NCBI RefSeq assembly: GCF_015223105.1
Contig: NZ_JADFTZ010000001.1
Coordinates: forward strand, 186,001-250,000
Source: Flavobacterium proteolyticum
GTDB taxonomy: Bacteria > Bacteroidota > Bacteroidia > Flavobacteriales > Flavobacteriaceae
DNA: 64,000 bases
Reading direction: 5' to 3'
Position numbers and translations under genes: made by a program. The notes under the pieces are model-generated. The model searched no databases and was not told the origin of the DNA. It worked only from the letters and a program-made list of their open reading frames with translations. Below are positions 15,061 to 24,316 of the stretch, in pieces (position 1 is the first letter of the stretch; every line of letters starts with the position of its first letter).

Positions 15061-16590
15061 TTATTGTATTTCGTAAGTACAAATAGATACTTTCTTAGCC
15101 ATCTGATCAATTCCAGAGAAACTAGCTTTGATTTCAGAAATAACTACTACATCACCTTTTTGTGCTTTTGCAATTGCAGATTTAGCTCTAGCATCCATTC
15201 TATTACCAGAAACTACAATTGTTGGCTGACCAGGAACTTTAACGTTAAATTGAGTTACGTTAACTGTAACTGGGAAATCGAAATCTTCCATAACAGCAGT
15301 AACAGAACAAACTTCTAAGTTAGATTTTGGTCCTTTATTTTTCTCAGATCCACCAACTTTTCCTGTTGGAGCAGGTAATCCTTTGATTCTAAATACTTGT
15401 GCACTTGACATTGCTTTTCCGTCAGGCATAGTAGCATTTACGTTAATTTTCACTTCACTTCCTGAACCTGGTTTTAACATAAATTTACCATCACCAACTT
15501 TAGTCATTCCTGGAGCACTAGCATTTACTTTGTTAGAAGCTATACCAGGTACAGAAATAGAAATTGGGTTAGGAACTCCACGGTAAACAACATTCATTTT
15601 ATCAGCTGAGATAATAGCTTGGTTAGGACGAGGAACAACAACATAAGTTCCTTCGAATTTTAAAGGAATTTCTTTTCCATCTTCTAAGAAACCAAATTCT
15701 CCAGAAATGTTTTGTTCTCCAATTCCACCAGCAGTCATCGAAATAACAGCTTGACCGTTTTCAATTTTTCCAGGACCTTTAAATGATGTTGGTTGTGTGT
15801 TAGCATCGTAACGACCTAATACAACTTTACCTTTTACAGTTTCACCTTGGAAATAAGCATTTTTCTCTAAAACAACGATAGCTTGGAAGTTTTTCATAGA
15901 AGCCGCAGTTTTCAATGCATTTCCTAAGAATAAGTTATAAGCACCAGCTTCTGTATTTTTTACATCATTCTGCATAGCAGTTAAGAATGTTAAAGTAGAT
16001 ACCGCTGGGAAACCTTTAGTTTTATAATCTAAAAATTTAACTTTAACGTTTTCTCTGTTAGTAATATCTGCTGTAGAAAATTTCTTTTCAATCTCTTTAA
16101 TAAAAGGAATGTATTTCACATCATTTCCTAATACTTTTTTGATATCAGCAACATATTTGTCTATTTTAGAAACAATTTCAGTTCCTCTTGGACTGTAACC
16201 GTCACCTGCGAACCATTTTTCATCAATAGTAGATTTGTCCATAGACTCGAAAGGCAATTTGCCATTCTCATCTGGCGCAATACCTTCTGTAACTTCTGCC
16301 TTAACTGTTTCTAAGAAAGCAACAAAATCTTTAGAGATTTTAGCTACTTCTTTAGCTTTATTAGCAGGCTCAGCATATTTAGCAGGCTCATCAGCGGCTT
16401 TAGTATTTAAAGCAGATAATAAGTTGTTATTAGCTTCTTCAGTTAATTTATTTGATTCAGTAAATTTGTCATTAAAATTACCAAAAGCAGTTAATACTTC
16501 TTTTGACATATTTAATGCCAACATTGCGATGAAAACCAAGTACATCAGGTTAATCATCTTCTGTCTAGGGGTTAATTTTCCTCCTGCCAT
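15061..16590 (-). CDS. gldM: Gliding/T9SS motor protein GldM
   Basis: 509 residues. The N-terminus MAGGKLTPRQKMINLMYLVFIAMLA gives a short cytoplasmic tail and one inner-membrane span. The remainder is the long periplasmic part that forms the dimeric shaft of four beta/helical domains; the Pro/Gly-rich stretches (VVPRPNQAIISADKMNVVYRGVPNPI, LPAPTGKVGG) lie at expected domain borders. GldL and GldM together form the proton-driven rotary motor of type IX secretion. It lies 49 bp after gldL and 40 bp before gldN. Confidence 0.97.
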   Translation of the reverse strand: MAGGKLTPRQKMINLMYLVFIAMLALNMSKEVLTAFGNFNDKFTESNKLTEEANNNLLSALNTKAADEPAKYAEPANKAKEVAKISKDFVAFLETVKAEVTEGIAPDENGKLPFESMDKSTIDEKWFAGDGYSPRGTEIVSKIDKYVADIKKVLGNDVKYIPFIKEIEKKFSTADITNRENVKVKFLDYKTKGFPAVSTLTFLTAMQNDVKNTEAGAYNLFLGNALKTAASMKNFQAIVVLEKNAYFQGETVKGKVVLGRYDANTQPTSFKGPGKIENGQAVISMTAGGIGEQNISGEFGFLEDGKEIPLKFEGTYVVVPRPNQAIISADKMNVVYRGVPNPISISVPGIASNKVNASAPGMTKVGDGKFMLKPGSGSEVKINVNATMPDGKAMSSAQVFRIKGLPAPTGKVGGSEKNKGPKSNLEVCSVTAVMEDFDFPVTVNVTQFNVKVPGQPTIVVSGNRMDARAKSAIAKAQKGDVVVISEIKASFSGIDQMAKKVSICTYEIQ

Positions 16591-16639
16591 TTTCTTTAAA
16601 TTAGTTTTTAATTAATAAAATATTTAATGATAAAACTAA

Positions 16640-17272
16640 TTATCCTCTGTTACTCATAGCAGATAACATACCTCCATAAACTGCATTTAAAGATGCAATA
16701 TTAGAAGTCATAGATTGCATTTGCTCTTTTAATTTAGCAGCATTTTCAGCAATTTCTTTGTTTGCTTGTGCATTTCTATCAGCACTTTCTAATTGAACTT
16801 TATATAAACTATTTAAAGCTTCCATTTGAGCTGCAGCTGTAGTCATTTCTTCAGCATATTTCTTTTGACCTGCCATAGCATCTACAGTAGGAGAAATTGA
16901 TTTAGCAGCACCTTCGAAGTTTTTAATACTGTTTCCTAAGCTTGCCATTAATTCACCATCAATTTTAGCTTCTTTTAACATATTATCTAATTTTTGAGAT
17001 AATAATCCTTGAGCCTCAGCTGGGTTTTCTTTTTTATCTTTTGGTTTAGCTTCACCACCTGCTAATTCAGGGTAAACTAAAGACCAATCTAATTCGTGTT
17101 CAACTGGTTCAAAAGCAGATAACGCGAAAATCGCTGCTTCTGTTAACAAACCGATTACAAGCATTGGTCCTGCACCTGGCCAGTGCATTAATTTGAATAA
17201 TGCTCCAACGATTACTACTGCCGCTCCCATTCCGTAAAGGAATCCCATCACTTTTTTGCTTAAAATTGCCAT
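16640..17272 (-). CDS. gldL: Gliding/T9SS motor protein GldL
   Basis: 210 residues. Two membrane spans occupy the first 52 residues (VMGFLYGMGAAVVIVGALFKLM and MLVIGLLTEAAIFALSAF). The second carries Glu45, which aligns with the membrane glutamate reported to be important for the GldL proton path; His30-Trp31 lies in the loop. The rest is a long cytoplasmic helical region with many Lys/Glu/Gln residues. It lies 53 bp after gldK in the same operon. Confidence 0.97.
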   Translation of the reverse strand: MAILSKKVMGFLYGMGAAVVIVGALFKLMHWPGAGPMLVIGLLTEAAIFALSAFEPVEHELDWSLVYPELAGGEAKPKDKKENPAEAQGLLSQKLDNMLKEAKIDGELMASLGNSIKNFEGAAKSISPTVDAMAGQKKYAEEMTTAAAQMEALNSLYKVQLESADRNAQANKEIAENAAKLKEQMQSMTSNIASLNAVYGGMLSAMSNRG

Positions 17273-17325
17273 AATAAATAAAATTTAGTTAGTTAAGTTA
17301 ATTATATAATAAAATTGGTTAAATA

Positions 17326-18708
17326 CTATTTTGGTCTAGTCCCTGTTGCCGCTGTACCCATATAATCTTGTACAGTTCTGAACCCAATATAACTTCTTGC
17401 AGAATCAGCATACTCATAATCACGAGTAGACACTTGTAAGAAGTAAGCAACATCTTTCCAAGAACCACCACGAACCACTTTTCTTTGATTCTTCTTGTCT
17501 GCAACATGAGGATTCATTGTAGAAACGAATTCATAAGCCTCAGCATAGTAAGAAGACTCAGTCCACTCAGAAACATTACCTGCCATGTTGTATAAGTTGA
17601 AATCATTAGGCTCATATGATTTAGCTTCTACTGTATATAAAGCACCATCAGCTGCGTAATCTCCACGATTAGGTTTGAAGTTAGCCATAAAACATCCTCT
17701 ATCATTTTTAGCATATGGACCACCCCAAGGATAAGTTCCACCTTCAATTCCACCTCTAGCAGCATATTCCCATTCAGCCTCTGTTGGCAAACGGAATGAG
17801 TTTACTTGATCTCTTCCTTTTTTCTTTTTAATGTAAGCATTTTTATACATTGTTCTCCAAGCACAAAATGCTTTAGCTTGATTCCAAGAAACACCTACCA
17901 CAGGATATTCTCCGTAAGCTTGATGCCAGAAATAATCATTGTGCATTGGCTCATTATAAGAATAAGCAAAGTCTTTAATCCAAGCAGTTGTATCAGGATA
18001 GATTTCAATAGGTGGCGCATCTTCGTAGAAGTTTTTACGACCTTTTTTCTTAACAGCCTTATTTAAATCAACTTGATTGTATTTGAATTTTAATTTAGAA
18101 GCATCAATAGTTTTTAAACCATTATATGATTCTGACTCAGGCAAATACATTGAATCCATCACCTCAACATAAAATTCATCTGGATATTTCCCAGGCTCTT
18201 TAATAAGCTTGATTTTTTTATTTAACTTTCTTCCAGCATAAATATCATCATCAGTACCGACACTGTAATAATTTTCATACATATACTTGTCGTACGGAGT
18301 CATTTTTTCAGGATCAACGTCAGCAAAGGCAAAATCACCAATACTTCCACCTTTTCCACCACCAGAACCAGGCTTTTGACCTTGTTCATCGGCAAGAATA
18401 GCTAGGCGCGTTCTGATAGTTGAATCTTTTACCCATTCAACAAACTGACGATACTCACTATTAGTTATCTCTGTTTCATCCATATAGAATGAACGTACCG
18501 TAACTGTCTTAGTAGGCGCGTCTTGAATGTTAGCTAAATCATCATCGGCTTTACCCATAATAAAAGCTCCTCCAGGGATTAACGTCATACCGTAAGGTTT
18601 CTCGGGATGCCATTTTCTCCCTTTAACTCCTACTAATTCTCCTTTATCGCCTTTACCACAACTGATAAATAATGACAAAATTGCTGAAAATGCAACAAAC
18701 TTCTTCAT
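17326..18708 (-). CDS. gldK: Gliding/T9SS lipoprotein GldK
   Basis: 460 residues. Lipoprotein signal with Cys17 (LSLFISC). The body is a formylglycine-generating-enzyme (FGE-sulfatase) fold: LIPGGAFIMGKADDD, DETEITNSEYRQFVEWV, YPVVGVSWNQAKAFCAWR, FRLPTEAEWEYAARGG, NMAGNVSEWTES and VVRGGSWKD. In GldK the fold is structural; with GldN it forms the periplasmic ring under the outer membrane. It is the first gldKLMN gene. I find no good promoter in the 155 bp before it, so it may be read through from the topA/arginase-like genes. Confidence 0.97.
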   Translation of the reverse strand: MKKFVAFSAILSLFISCGKGDKGELVGVKGRKWHPEKPYGMTLIPGGAFIMGKADDDLANIQDAPTKTVTVRSFYMDETEITNSEYRQFVEWVKDSTIRTRLAILADEQGQKPGSGGGKGGSIGDFAFADVDPEKMTPYDKYMYENYYSVGTDDDIYAGRKLNKKIKLIKEPGKYPDEFYVEVMDSMYLPESESYNGLKTIDASKLKFKYNQVDLNKAVKKKGRKNFYEDAPPIEIYPDTTAWIKDFAYSYNEPMHNDYFWHQAYGEYPVVGVSWNQAKAFCAWRTMYKNAYIKKKKGRDQVNSFRLPTEAEWEYAARGGIEGGTYPWGGPYAKNDRGCFMANFKPNRGDYAADGALYTVEAKSYEPNDFNLYNMAGNVSEWTESSYYAEAYEFVSTMNPHVADKKNQRKVVRGGSWKDVAYFLQVSTRDYEYADSARSYIGFRTVQDYMGTAATGTRPK

Positions 18709-18863
18709 ATAAACTTGGGTTAAATGTAATTTCTATTTAAGGGCGTAAACCTATTCAATAATTTTGAAAAAAACAACATTTTTTTTAAAAACGTGAAAAA
18801 AATATTAAAATTTAGCTTTACACCTGCTTTAACAATGCTTTAACACTTTGAAAAATAACAACT

Positions 18864-20012
18864 TTACAAAACATTCCTTCTTTGGGCTTTCCACCATCTT
18901 TCTGGAATTTCCTGCTCGCAAGCTGCTAAATAATCTTCATGTGTGCAAGGTAATAACGTATTTCTTTTTAATTTATTGTTAACATTTGTTAAAAACGGGA
19001 TTTCTATCCACCATCTTGCAGTTTTATTGCTCTTATAAAAGATTAATTCTTCATCTTCTATAGGAACAATGTACTTTATATAGTTCTCCTTTGTACCAAA
19101 TGGATACTCATTTGAACGGAAACAAAATCCTTCAATAAAATACCAAAGCATTTGAGCTGTCAAAACAACTTCATTCCTATTAGGATTAAAATTAAAAATC
19201 CCAAAAGAAGTTACCTTATCACTTATTCCTGCATAACGAGTTAAAGCGCAAATTTCTTTACCTGTAAATCCGTTAGGATTAAAAACATCGAAATTTCCCG
19301 AATAAGAAGACTGTACCGAATGCATATCAACACTAACTAAGTCTGCATCTCTAAAAACGGGTTCTGCCACTGCAATATTATTTGAAACCTCTCCTAAACG
19401 ATAGGCTTCAAAGTATAATTTCTCGATTAAATCAATTTCTTCTTGCGAATTAAAATATGTTTGAAATCCTAAATTACTGAAATTAAATAGATTATTAGGC
19501 TCCTCTACGATAATTTTCGACAAATAAGACTCCGAATCCAATTTATTCTCTTTAGAAAAATCAAATTGATTGTCTACGGAAACCAAATTTACCATTTGAT
19601 CTAAATTATCATAACCACGATACATTGGATAAGTTAAATCTTGACTTCCTCCTATAATAACTGGGATAATTCTTTTCTTTACTAACTCAGCCACTAAACT
19701 TTTTACAACAAAATAAGTGTCTTCAACACTGGCTCCTGCCTCTATAGTTCCTAAATCTACAATTGAAGTATTCCAATTTCCAGGAAAAAGACTATAAAAT
19801 TGCTTTCTAAAGTAGTCAAAAGAATAATCATCATTGTCTTTTTCACTTCCTCTAAATTCATTAACAGTAATTATAGCTATAGCAACATTGTCTAAAACCG
19901 GAAAATCGGTTTGGGTATGAAACACCACTTTTTTTCCCAATGTTTGATTGGATAATGTTGCAATGTATTCTTCTACAGAAGTTGAGATTGGTTGTAAAAA
20001 ATCAAAAACCAT
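18864..20012 (-). CDS. Arginase-fold protein with degenerate metal site
   Basis: 382 residues of the ureohydrolase (arginase/agmatinase/formimidoylglutamase) family. The three metal-binding motifs are recognisable but altered: IIGGSQD (usual His is Gln124), VDNQFD (usual His is Gln149; Asp147 and Asp151 remain) and VDMHS (second Asp is His231; Asp229 remains). At least three of six Mn ligands are therefore changed, which makes arginase-type catalysis unlikely. The stop codon of topA is 3 bp upstream of the start and gldK follows. I infer a pseudoenzyme, possibly with a scaffold or T9SS-related role; automated tools would probably label it formimidoylglutamase. Confidence 0.85.
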   Translation of the reverse strand: MVFDFLQPISTSVEEYIATLSNQTLGKKVVFHTQTDFPVLDNVAIAIITVNEFRGSEKDNDDYSFDYFRKQFYSLFPGNWNTSIVDLGTIEAGASVEDTYFVVKSLVAELVKKRIIPVIIGGSQDLTYPMYRGYDNLDQMVNLVSVDNQFDFSKENKLDSESYLSKIIVEEPNNLFNFSNLGFQTYFNSQEEIDLIEKLYFEAYRLGEVSNNIAVAEPVFRDADLVSVDMHSVQSSYSGNFDVFNPNGFTGKEICALTRYAGISDKVTSFGIFNFNPNRNEVVLTAQMLWYFIEGFCFRSNEYPFGTKENYIKYIVPIEDEELIFYKSNKTARWWIEIPFLTNVNNKLKRNTLLPCTHEDYLAACEQEIPERWWKAQRRNVL

Positions 20013-20015
20013 TGC

Positions 20016-22517
20016 TTATTTCTTTTTAGCGGTTGTTTTCTTAGCTGGCGCTTTTTTTGTCGCTGTCTTTTTAGCTGGCGTTTTCTTTTCTATCATTTCT
20101 TGAACTTGAGCCAAAGTCAGTTTACTTGCATCAACATCTTTACTCAATTCAATTTTGATTTTACCTTTGGTGATTACAGAACGACCCCAACGTGCTTTTT
20201 CAACTTTGATTCCTTCCTCTTTCCAATCGTGAATTACTTTATCTATGTCTTTTTGTTGTTTTTCTTCGATTAGTTCATTTAAATCGGCTTGCGATAAGTT
20301 ATCGAAGTTGTATTTCTTATTGACATTAATAAACATTCCATTCCATTTAATAAAAGGTCCAAAACGCCCCACACCTTTTTGAATTGGTAATCCATCATAA
20401 GTTCCAATTGGTGCATCGGCCTGAACTTTCTCATCAATTAAACCTTGAGCCGTTTCCATAGTAACATCCATTGGATCTACTCCTTTTGGTAATGAGATAA
20501 ATTGAGAACCAAAACGAACATAAGGTCCAAAACGACCATTATTCACTTCTATTTCTTCTCCTTTATAAGTACCTAATTGTTTTGGAAGTAAAAATAAGTT
20601 CAATACTTCTTCCAAAGTGATATTTCCAATATTTTGATCTTGACGTAAACTAGCAAACTGTTTGTTTTCATCATCGGCATCACCAATTTGAGCCATTGCT
20701 CCATATTTTCCTAAACGAACCGAAACTTGTTTTCCTGAAACCGGATGTACTCCTAAGATTCTTTCCCCACTTTCTCTATCTGCATTTTTCTCTACATCGA
20801 CTACATTTGGATGGAAGTGTTTGTAGAAATCGTTCATCATTTTTGCCCAATCTACTTTCCCTTCTGCAATTTCATCGAAATCTTGCTCCACTTTTGCCGT
20901 GAAATTATAATCTAAAATAGTGTTGAAGTTCTTCACTAAGAAATCATTCACAATAATTCCAATATCCGTTGGAACTAATTTTCCTTTATCTGAACCAACA
21001 TTTTCCGTTAGAACTTGAGATTTTACTTCTCCTCCTTTTAACATCAATTGGTTGTATTTTCTTTCTTGACCTTCAAAACTTCCTTTCTCTACGTAAGTTC
21101 TAGCGATAATCGTAGAAATAGTTGGTGCATACGTTGATGGACGACCAATCCCTAATTCTTCCAATTTCTTCACCAAAGAAGCTTCTGTGTAACGACTTGG
21201 TGGACGCGAGAAACGTTCTGTAGCCGTGATATAATTATTCGTAAGCTTTTCGTTTACTTTTAACGCTGGTAACATTCCTTCTTGTTCCTCTTCGTCATCA
21301 TCATGCCCTTCTAAATACACTTTTAAGAAACCTTCAAATTTGATTACTTCTCCTGTTGCTGTAAAAGTTTCTGAATGATTGCTTGCTTCAATTTTTACAT
21401 TAGTTCTCTCTAATTCCGCATCGCTCATTTGAGACGCTAACGTTCTTTTCCAAATCAATTCGTACAAACGCGCTTGATCTCTATCAATATCAACAGTATG
21501 TCTTGACATATCCGTTGGACGAATAGCTTCGTGCGCCTCTTGCGCTCCTTTTGATTTGGTATTGAAGTTTCTTGGTTTTGAAAATTCTTTTCCGTAATAA
21601 CTTGTAATTTCGGCTTGAGCTGCTGCCATGGCTTCTTGCGATAAATTTACACTATCCGTTCTCATGTAAGTAATAAGTCCGGCTTCGTACAAACGTTGTG
21701 CAATTTGCATGGTAATTCCAACTGGCAAATACAATTTTCTCGCCGCTTCTTGTTGCAACGTAGAAGTTGTAAAAGGTGCTGCTGGTGATTTTTTTGTGGG
21801 TTTGGTTTCTAAATCTCCTACTTTGTAAGATGAACCAATATTTTTAGCTAAGAAATCTTCTGCTTCTTTTTTAGTTGCGAAGTTCTTAGGCAATTTTGCT
21901 TTGAATGTTTTTCCAGCTTCGTTTGTAAATTCTCCTGTAATACTGTAAGAAGCTTCTGGTTTGAAATCTTGAATTTCTCTTTCACGTTCTACAATCAAAC
22001 GAACAGAAACCGATTGCACACGACCAGCCGATAATCCACCTTTAACTTTTTTCCAAAGTACTGGCGATAATTCGTAACCCACTAATCGGTCTAAAACTCT
22101 ACGCGCTTGTTGTGCGTTTACCAAGTTATAATCAATTCCACGAGGATTTTCGATTGCTTTTTGAATAGCGGTTTTCGTAATTTCGTGAAAAACAATACGT
22201 TTTGTTTTTTCTGGTTTTAATTTTAATTCTTCAGATAAGTGCCAAGAAATTGCTTCCCCCTCACGGTCCTCATCGGAAGCCAACCAAACCATTTCGGCAT
22301 TTTTAGCTAATCCTTTTAATTTGGTCACCAAAGCTTTTTTGTCTGCAGAAACTTCATATTTCGGTTTAAAACCATTTTCTACATCTACCCCAATTTCTCT
22401 CGAAGGTAAGTCGGCAATATGTCCATAACTCGACTCAACTTGATACTCACTTCCTAGAAATTTCTCGATGGTTTTTGCTTTTGCAGGTGACTCAACGATT
22501 ACTAAATTCTTTGCCAT
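20016..22517 (-). CDS. topA: DNA topoisomerase I
   Basis: 833 residues from ATG at 22517. An in-frame extension to 22589 exists, but it crosses the promoter, and the family N-terminus is MAKNLVIVESPAKAKTI. Toprim domain (VESPAKAKTIEKFLG, SDEDREGEAISWHL), catalytic region with the active-site Tyr in GLITYMRTDS, and PPSRYTEASLVKKLEELGIGRPSTYA. The C-terminus has topoisomerase repeats (VSVRLGKYGAMAQIG, NNGRFGPYVRFG, GVGRFGPFIKWN) instead of Cys zinc fingers, and ends in a Lys/Ala-rich tail. Relaxes negatively supercoiled DNA. Probably first gene of a unit with the arginase-fold gene. Confidence 0.97.
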   Translation of the reverse strand: MAKNLVIVESPAKAKTIEKFLGSEYQVESSYGHIADLPSREIGVDVENGFKPKYEVSADKKALVTKLKGLAKNAEMVWLASDEDREGEAISWHLSEELKLKPEKTKRIVFHEITKTAIQKAIENPRGIDYNLVNAQQARRVLDRLVGYELSPVLWKKVKGGLSAGRVQSVSVRLIVEREREIQDFKPEASYSITGEFTNEAGKTFKAKLPKNFATKKEAEDFLAKNIGSSYKVGDLETKPTKKSPAAPFTTSTLQQEAARKLYLPVGITMQIAQRLYEAGLITYMRTDSVNLSQEAMAAAQAEITSYYGKEFSKPRNFNTKSKGAQEAHEAIRPTDMSRHTVDIDRDQARLYELIWKRTLASQMSDAELERTNVKIEASNHSETFTATGEVIKFEGFLKVYLEGHDDDEEEQEGMLPALKVNEKLTNNYITATERFSRPPSRYTEASLVKKLEELGIGRPSTYAPTISTIIARTYVEKGSFEGQERKYNQLMLKGGEVKSQVLTENVGSDKGKLVPTDIGIIVNDFLVKNFNTILDYNFTAKVEQDFDEIAEGKVDWAKMMNDFYKHFHPNVVDVEKNADRESGERILGVHPVSGKQVSVRLGKYGAMAQIGDADDENKQFASLRQDQNIGNITLEEVLNLFLLPKQLGTYKGEEIEVNNGRFGPYVRFGSQFISLPKGVDPMDVTMETAQGLIDEKVQADAPIGTYDGLPIQKGVGRFGPFIKWNGMFINVNKKYNFDNLSQADLNELIEEKQQKDIDKVIHDWKEEGIKVEKARWGRSVITKGKIKIELSKDVDASKLTLAQVQEMIEKKTPAKKTATKKAPAKKTTAKKK

Positions 22518-22536
22518 TTCACATTTTTTTGAACCG

Positions 22537-22544
22537 CAAAAGTA
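22537..22544 (-). promoter_or_regulatory. -7 element of topA
   Basis: TACTTTTG on the minus strand, an exact TAnnTTTG match, 20 bp before the chosen topA ATG. It supports that start over the longer frame. Confidence 0.55.
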
Positions 22545-22617
22545 TAGGTTTTTTTTAAATTTTAACATCTCAAATATTTTTTTACCCACAATTGACTAAA
22601 ATATTCGTCAAATTACT

Positions 22618-22631
22618 CCTATATATATAGG
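22618..22631. promoter_or_regulatory. 14-bp palindrome between topA and miaB
   Basis: CCTATATATATAGG, a perfect palindrome in the divergent intergenic region. It may be an operator or a DNA-unwinding AT tract; the sequence alone does not decide. Confidence 0.3.
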
Positions 22632-22712
22632 TATAAAATCCAAGAAAAAGGGCTACTTAGAAATAGAGAAAAAAAATAATTAAAAAAATCCTGTTAAACC
22701 TTTTCTGCCATC

Positions 22713-22744
22713 TTGTCAGATTTTATAATTTAGTATTATCTTTG
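22713..22744 (+). promoter_or_regulatory. Promoter of miaB
   Basis: TTG at 22713-22715, 21-bp spacer, TATCTTTG at 22737-22744: both elements match the Bacteroidota consensus. The ATG is at 22769. Confidence 0.7.
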
Positions 22745-22768
22745 CGTTCCGAATCTTCGGAATGATTA

Positions 22769-24232
22769 ATGGAAATCTTTGATATGGAAAAGGTAATTGA
22801 TGAAAACAAACAAGGTCAAAGTTTAGTGCTTGACCAAAAAGAAGGAAATACTAAAAAACTTTTTATAGAGAGTTATGGTTGCCAAATGAATTTTTCGGAC
22901 AGCGAAATTGTGGCGTCTATTCTTTATGAAAACGGATATAATACCACTCAAAATCTTGAAGACGCTGATTTAGTTTTGGTAAACACTTGTTCTATTCGCG
23001 ATAAAGCGGAGCAAACCATTCGTAAGCGTTTAGAAAAATACAACGCGGTAAAGAAAATCAACCCTTCAATGAAAGTTGGAGTTTTAGGTTGTATGGCGGA
23101 ACGTTTGAAAAGTCAGTTTTTAGAGGAAGAGAAAATTGTAGACATGGTGGTTGGACCCGATGCTTACAAAGATTTACCCAATTTATTAGCGGAAGTAGAA
23201 GAAGGAAGAGATGCTATCAACGTAATTCTTTCAAAAGAAGAAACGTATGGTGATATTGCTCCTGTTCGTTTGAATAGTAATGGTGTTAATGCTTTTGTAT
23301 CCATTACAAGAGGTTGCGATAATATGTGTACGTTTTGCGTTGTGCCTTTTACACGTGGTCGTGAACGTAGTCGTGAACCACAAAGTATTTATGATGAAAT
23401 CCAAGATTTGTACGATAGAGACTACAAAGAAGTTACTTTGTTAGGACAAAACGTAGACAGTTACCTTTGGTATGGTGGTGGTTTGAAGAAAGATTTCGAT
23501 AAAGCAACCGAGATGCAAAAAGCGACTGCAGTTGATTTTGCCCAATTGTTAGACAAATGCGCTACGTTGTTTCCAAAAATGCGTTTTAGATTCTCAACTT
23601 CTAATCCGCAAGATATGCATGTGGAAGTGATTGAAACTATGGTGAAACACCATAACATTTGCAAATACATTCACTTACCTGTTCAAAGTGGTAGCACCCG
23701 AATTTTAAAAGAAATGAATCGTCAACATACGCGTGAAGAGTACATGGAGTTGATTGATAAAATATACTCAATTATTCCAGATATTTCTTTGTCGCAAGAT
23801 ATGATTGCTGGTTTCCCAACAGAAACTGAAGAAGATCATCAAGACACCTTGAGTCTAATGGAATATGTAAAATATGATTTCGGATTTATGTTTGCGTATT
23901 CAGAACGTCCTGGAACTTTAGCTGCTAGAAAAATGGAAGATGACGTTCCAGAAGAAGTGAAGAAAAGACGTTTAAATGAAATCATCGACTTACAACAAAG
24001 AATTGGTTTAGAAAGAACGCAACGTTTCATTGGTCAAGAAGTAGAAGTATTGATTGAAAAAGAATCTAAACGTTCGGATGCTCATTGGAGTGGAAGAAAT
24101 TCTCAAAATACTGTAGTGGTTTTCCCAAAAGAAAATTACAAAGTAGGTGAATTCGTAATGGTAAAAATCACAGATTGTACCGCTGCAACATTAATTGGAG
24201 AAGCGGTTGGATATTCTGAAATAATGAATTAA
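22769..24232 (+). CDS. miaB: tRNA methylthiotransferase MiaB
   Basis: 487 residues. Adds the 2-methylthio group to i6A37 in tRNA. The N-terminal UPF0004 domain carries the three auxiliary cluster cysteines ([23 protein letters not shown]). The radical-SAM core has the CxxxCxxC cluster site in [14 protein letters not shown], followed by [10 protein letters not shown] and [16 protein letters not shown]. The C-terminal TRAM domain ([22 protein letters not shown]) binds tRNA. An N-terminal extension of about 30 residues before [10 protein letters not shown] is typical of Bacteroidota MiaB. A second ATG at codon 6 is also possible. Confidence 0.96.
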   Translation: MEIFDMEKVIDENKQGQSLVLDQKEGNTKKLFIESYGCQMNFSDSEIVASILYENGYNTTQNLEDADLVLVNTCSIRDKAEQTIRKRLEKYNAVKKINPSMKVGVLGCMAERLKSQFLEEEKIVDMVVGPDAYKDLPNLLAEVEEGRDAINVILSKEETYGDIAPVRLNSNGVNAFVSITRGCDNMCTFCVVPFTRGRERSREPQSIYDEIQDLYDRDYKEVTLLGQNVDSYLWYGGGLKKDFDKATEMQKATAVDFAQLLDKCATLFPKMRFRFSTSNPQDMHVEVIETMVKHHNICKYIHLPVQSGSTRILKEMNRQHTREEYMELIDKIYSIIPDISLSQDMIAGFPTETEEDHQDTLSLMEYVKYDFGFMFAYSERPGTLAARKMEDDVPEEVKKRRLNEIIDLQQRIGLERTQRFIGQEVEVLIEKESKRSDAHWSGRNSQNTVVVFPKENYKVGEFVMVKITDCTAATLIGEAVGYSEIMN

Positions 24233-24314
24233 AACAATTAAAAATTAACAATGGATAATGAACAATTAGAAAACATTTAAATTATCAATTGTCAATTATT
24301 AATTATAAATTATA
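24233..24314. repeat. Inverted pair of 7-bp repeat arrays, element A
   Basis: Left array: AACAATT, AAAAATT, AACAATG, GATAATG, AACAATT (24233-24267). Right array: AATTATC, AATTGTC, AATTATT, AATTATA, AATTATA (24280-24314), whose complements (GATAATT, GACAATT) match the left units. It fills almost the whole gap between miaB and the next gene, ending 2 bp before the ATG. Confidence 0.65.
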
Positions 24315-24316
24315 TA

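Noticed and set aside
22518-22589. 24-codon N-terminal extension of TopA
   Set aside because: The canonical start MAKNLVIVESPAKAKTI is at 22517 and the promoter lies inside the extension.
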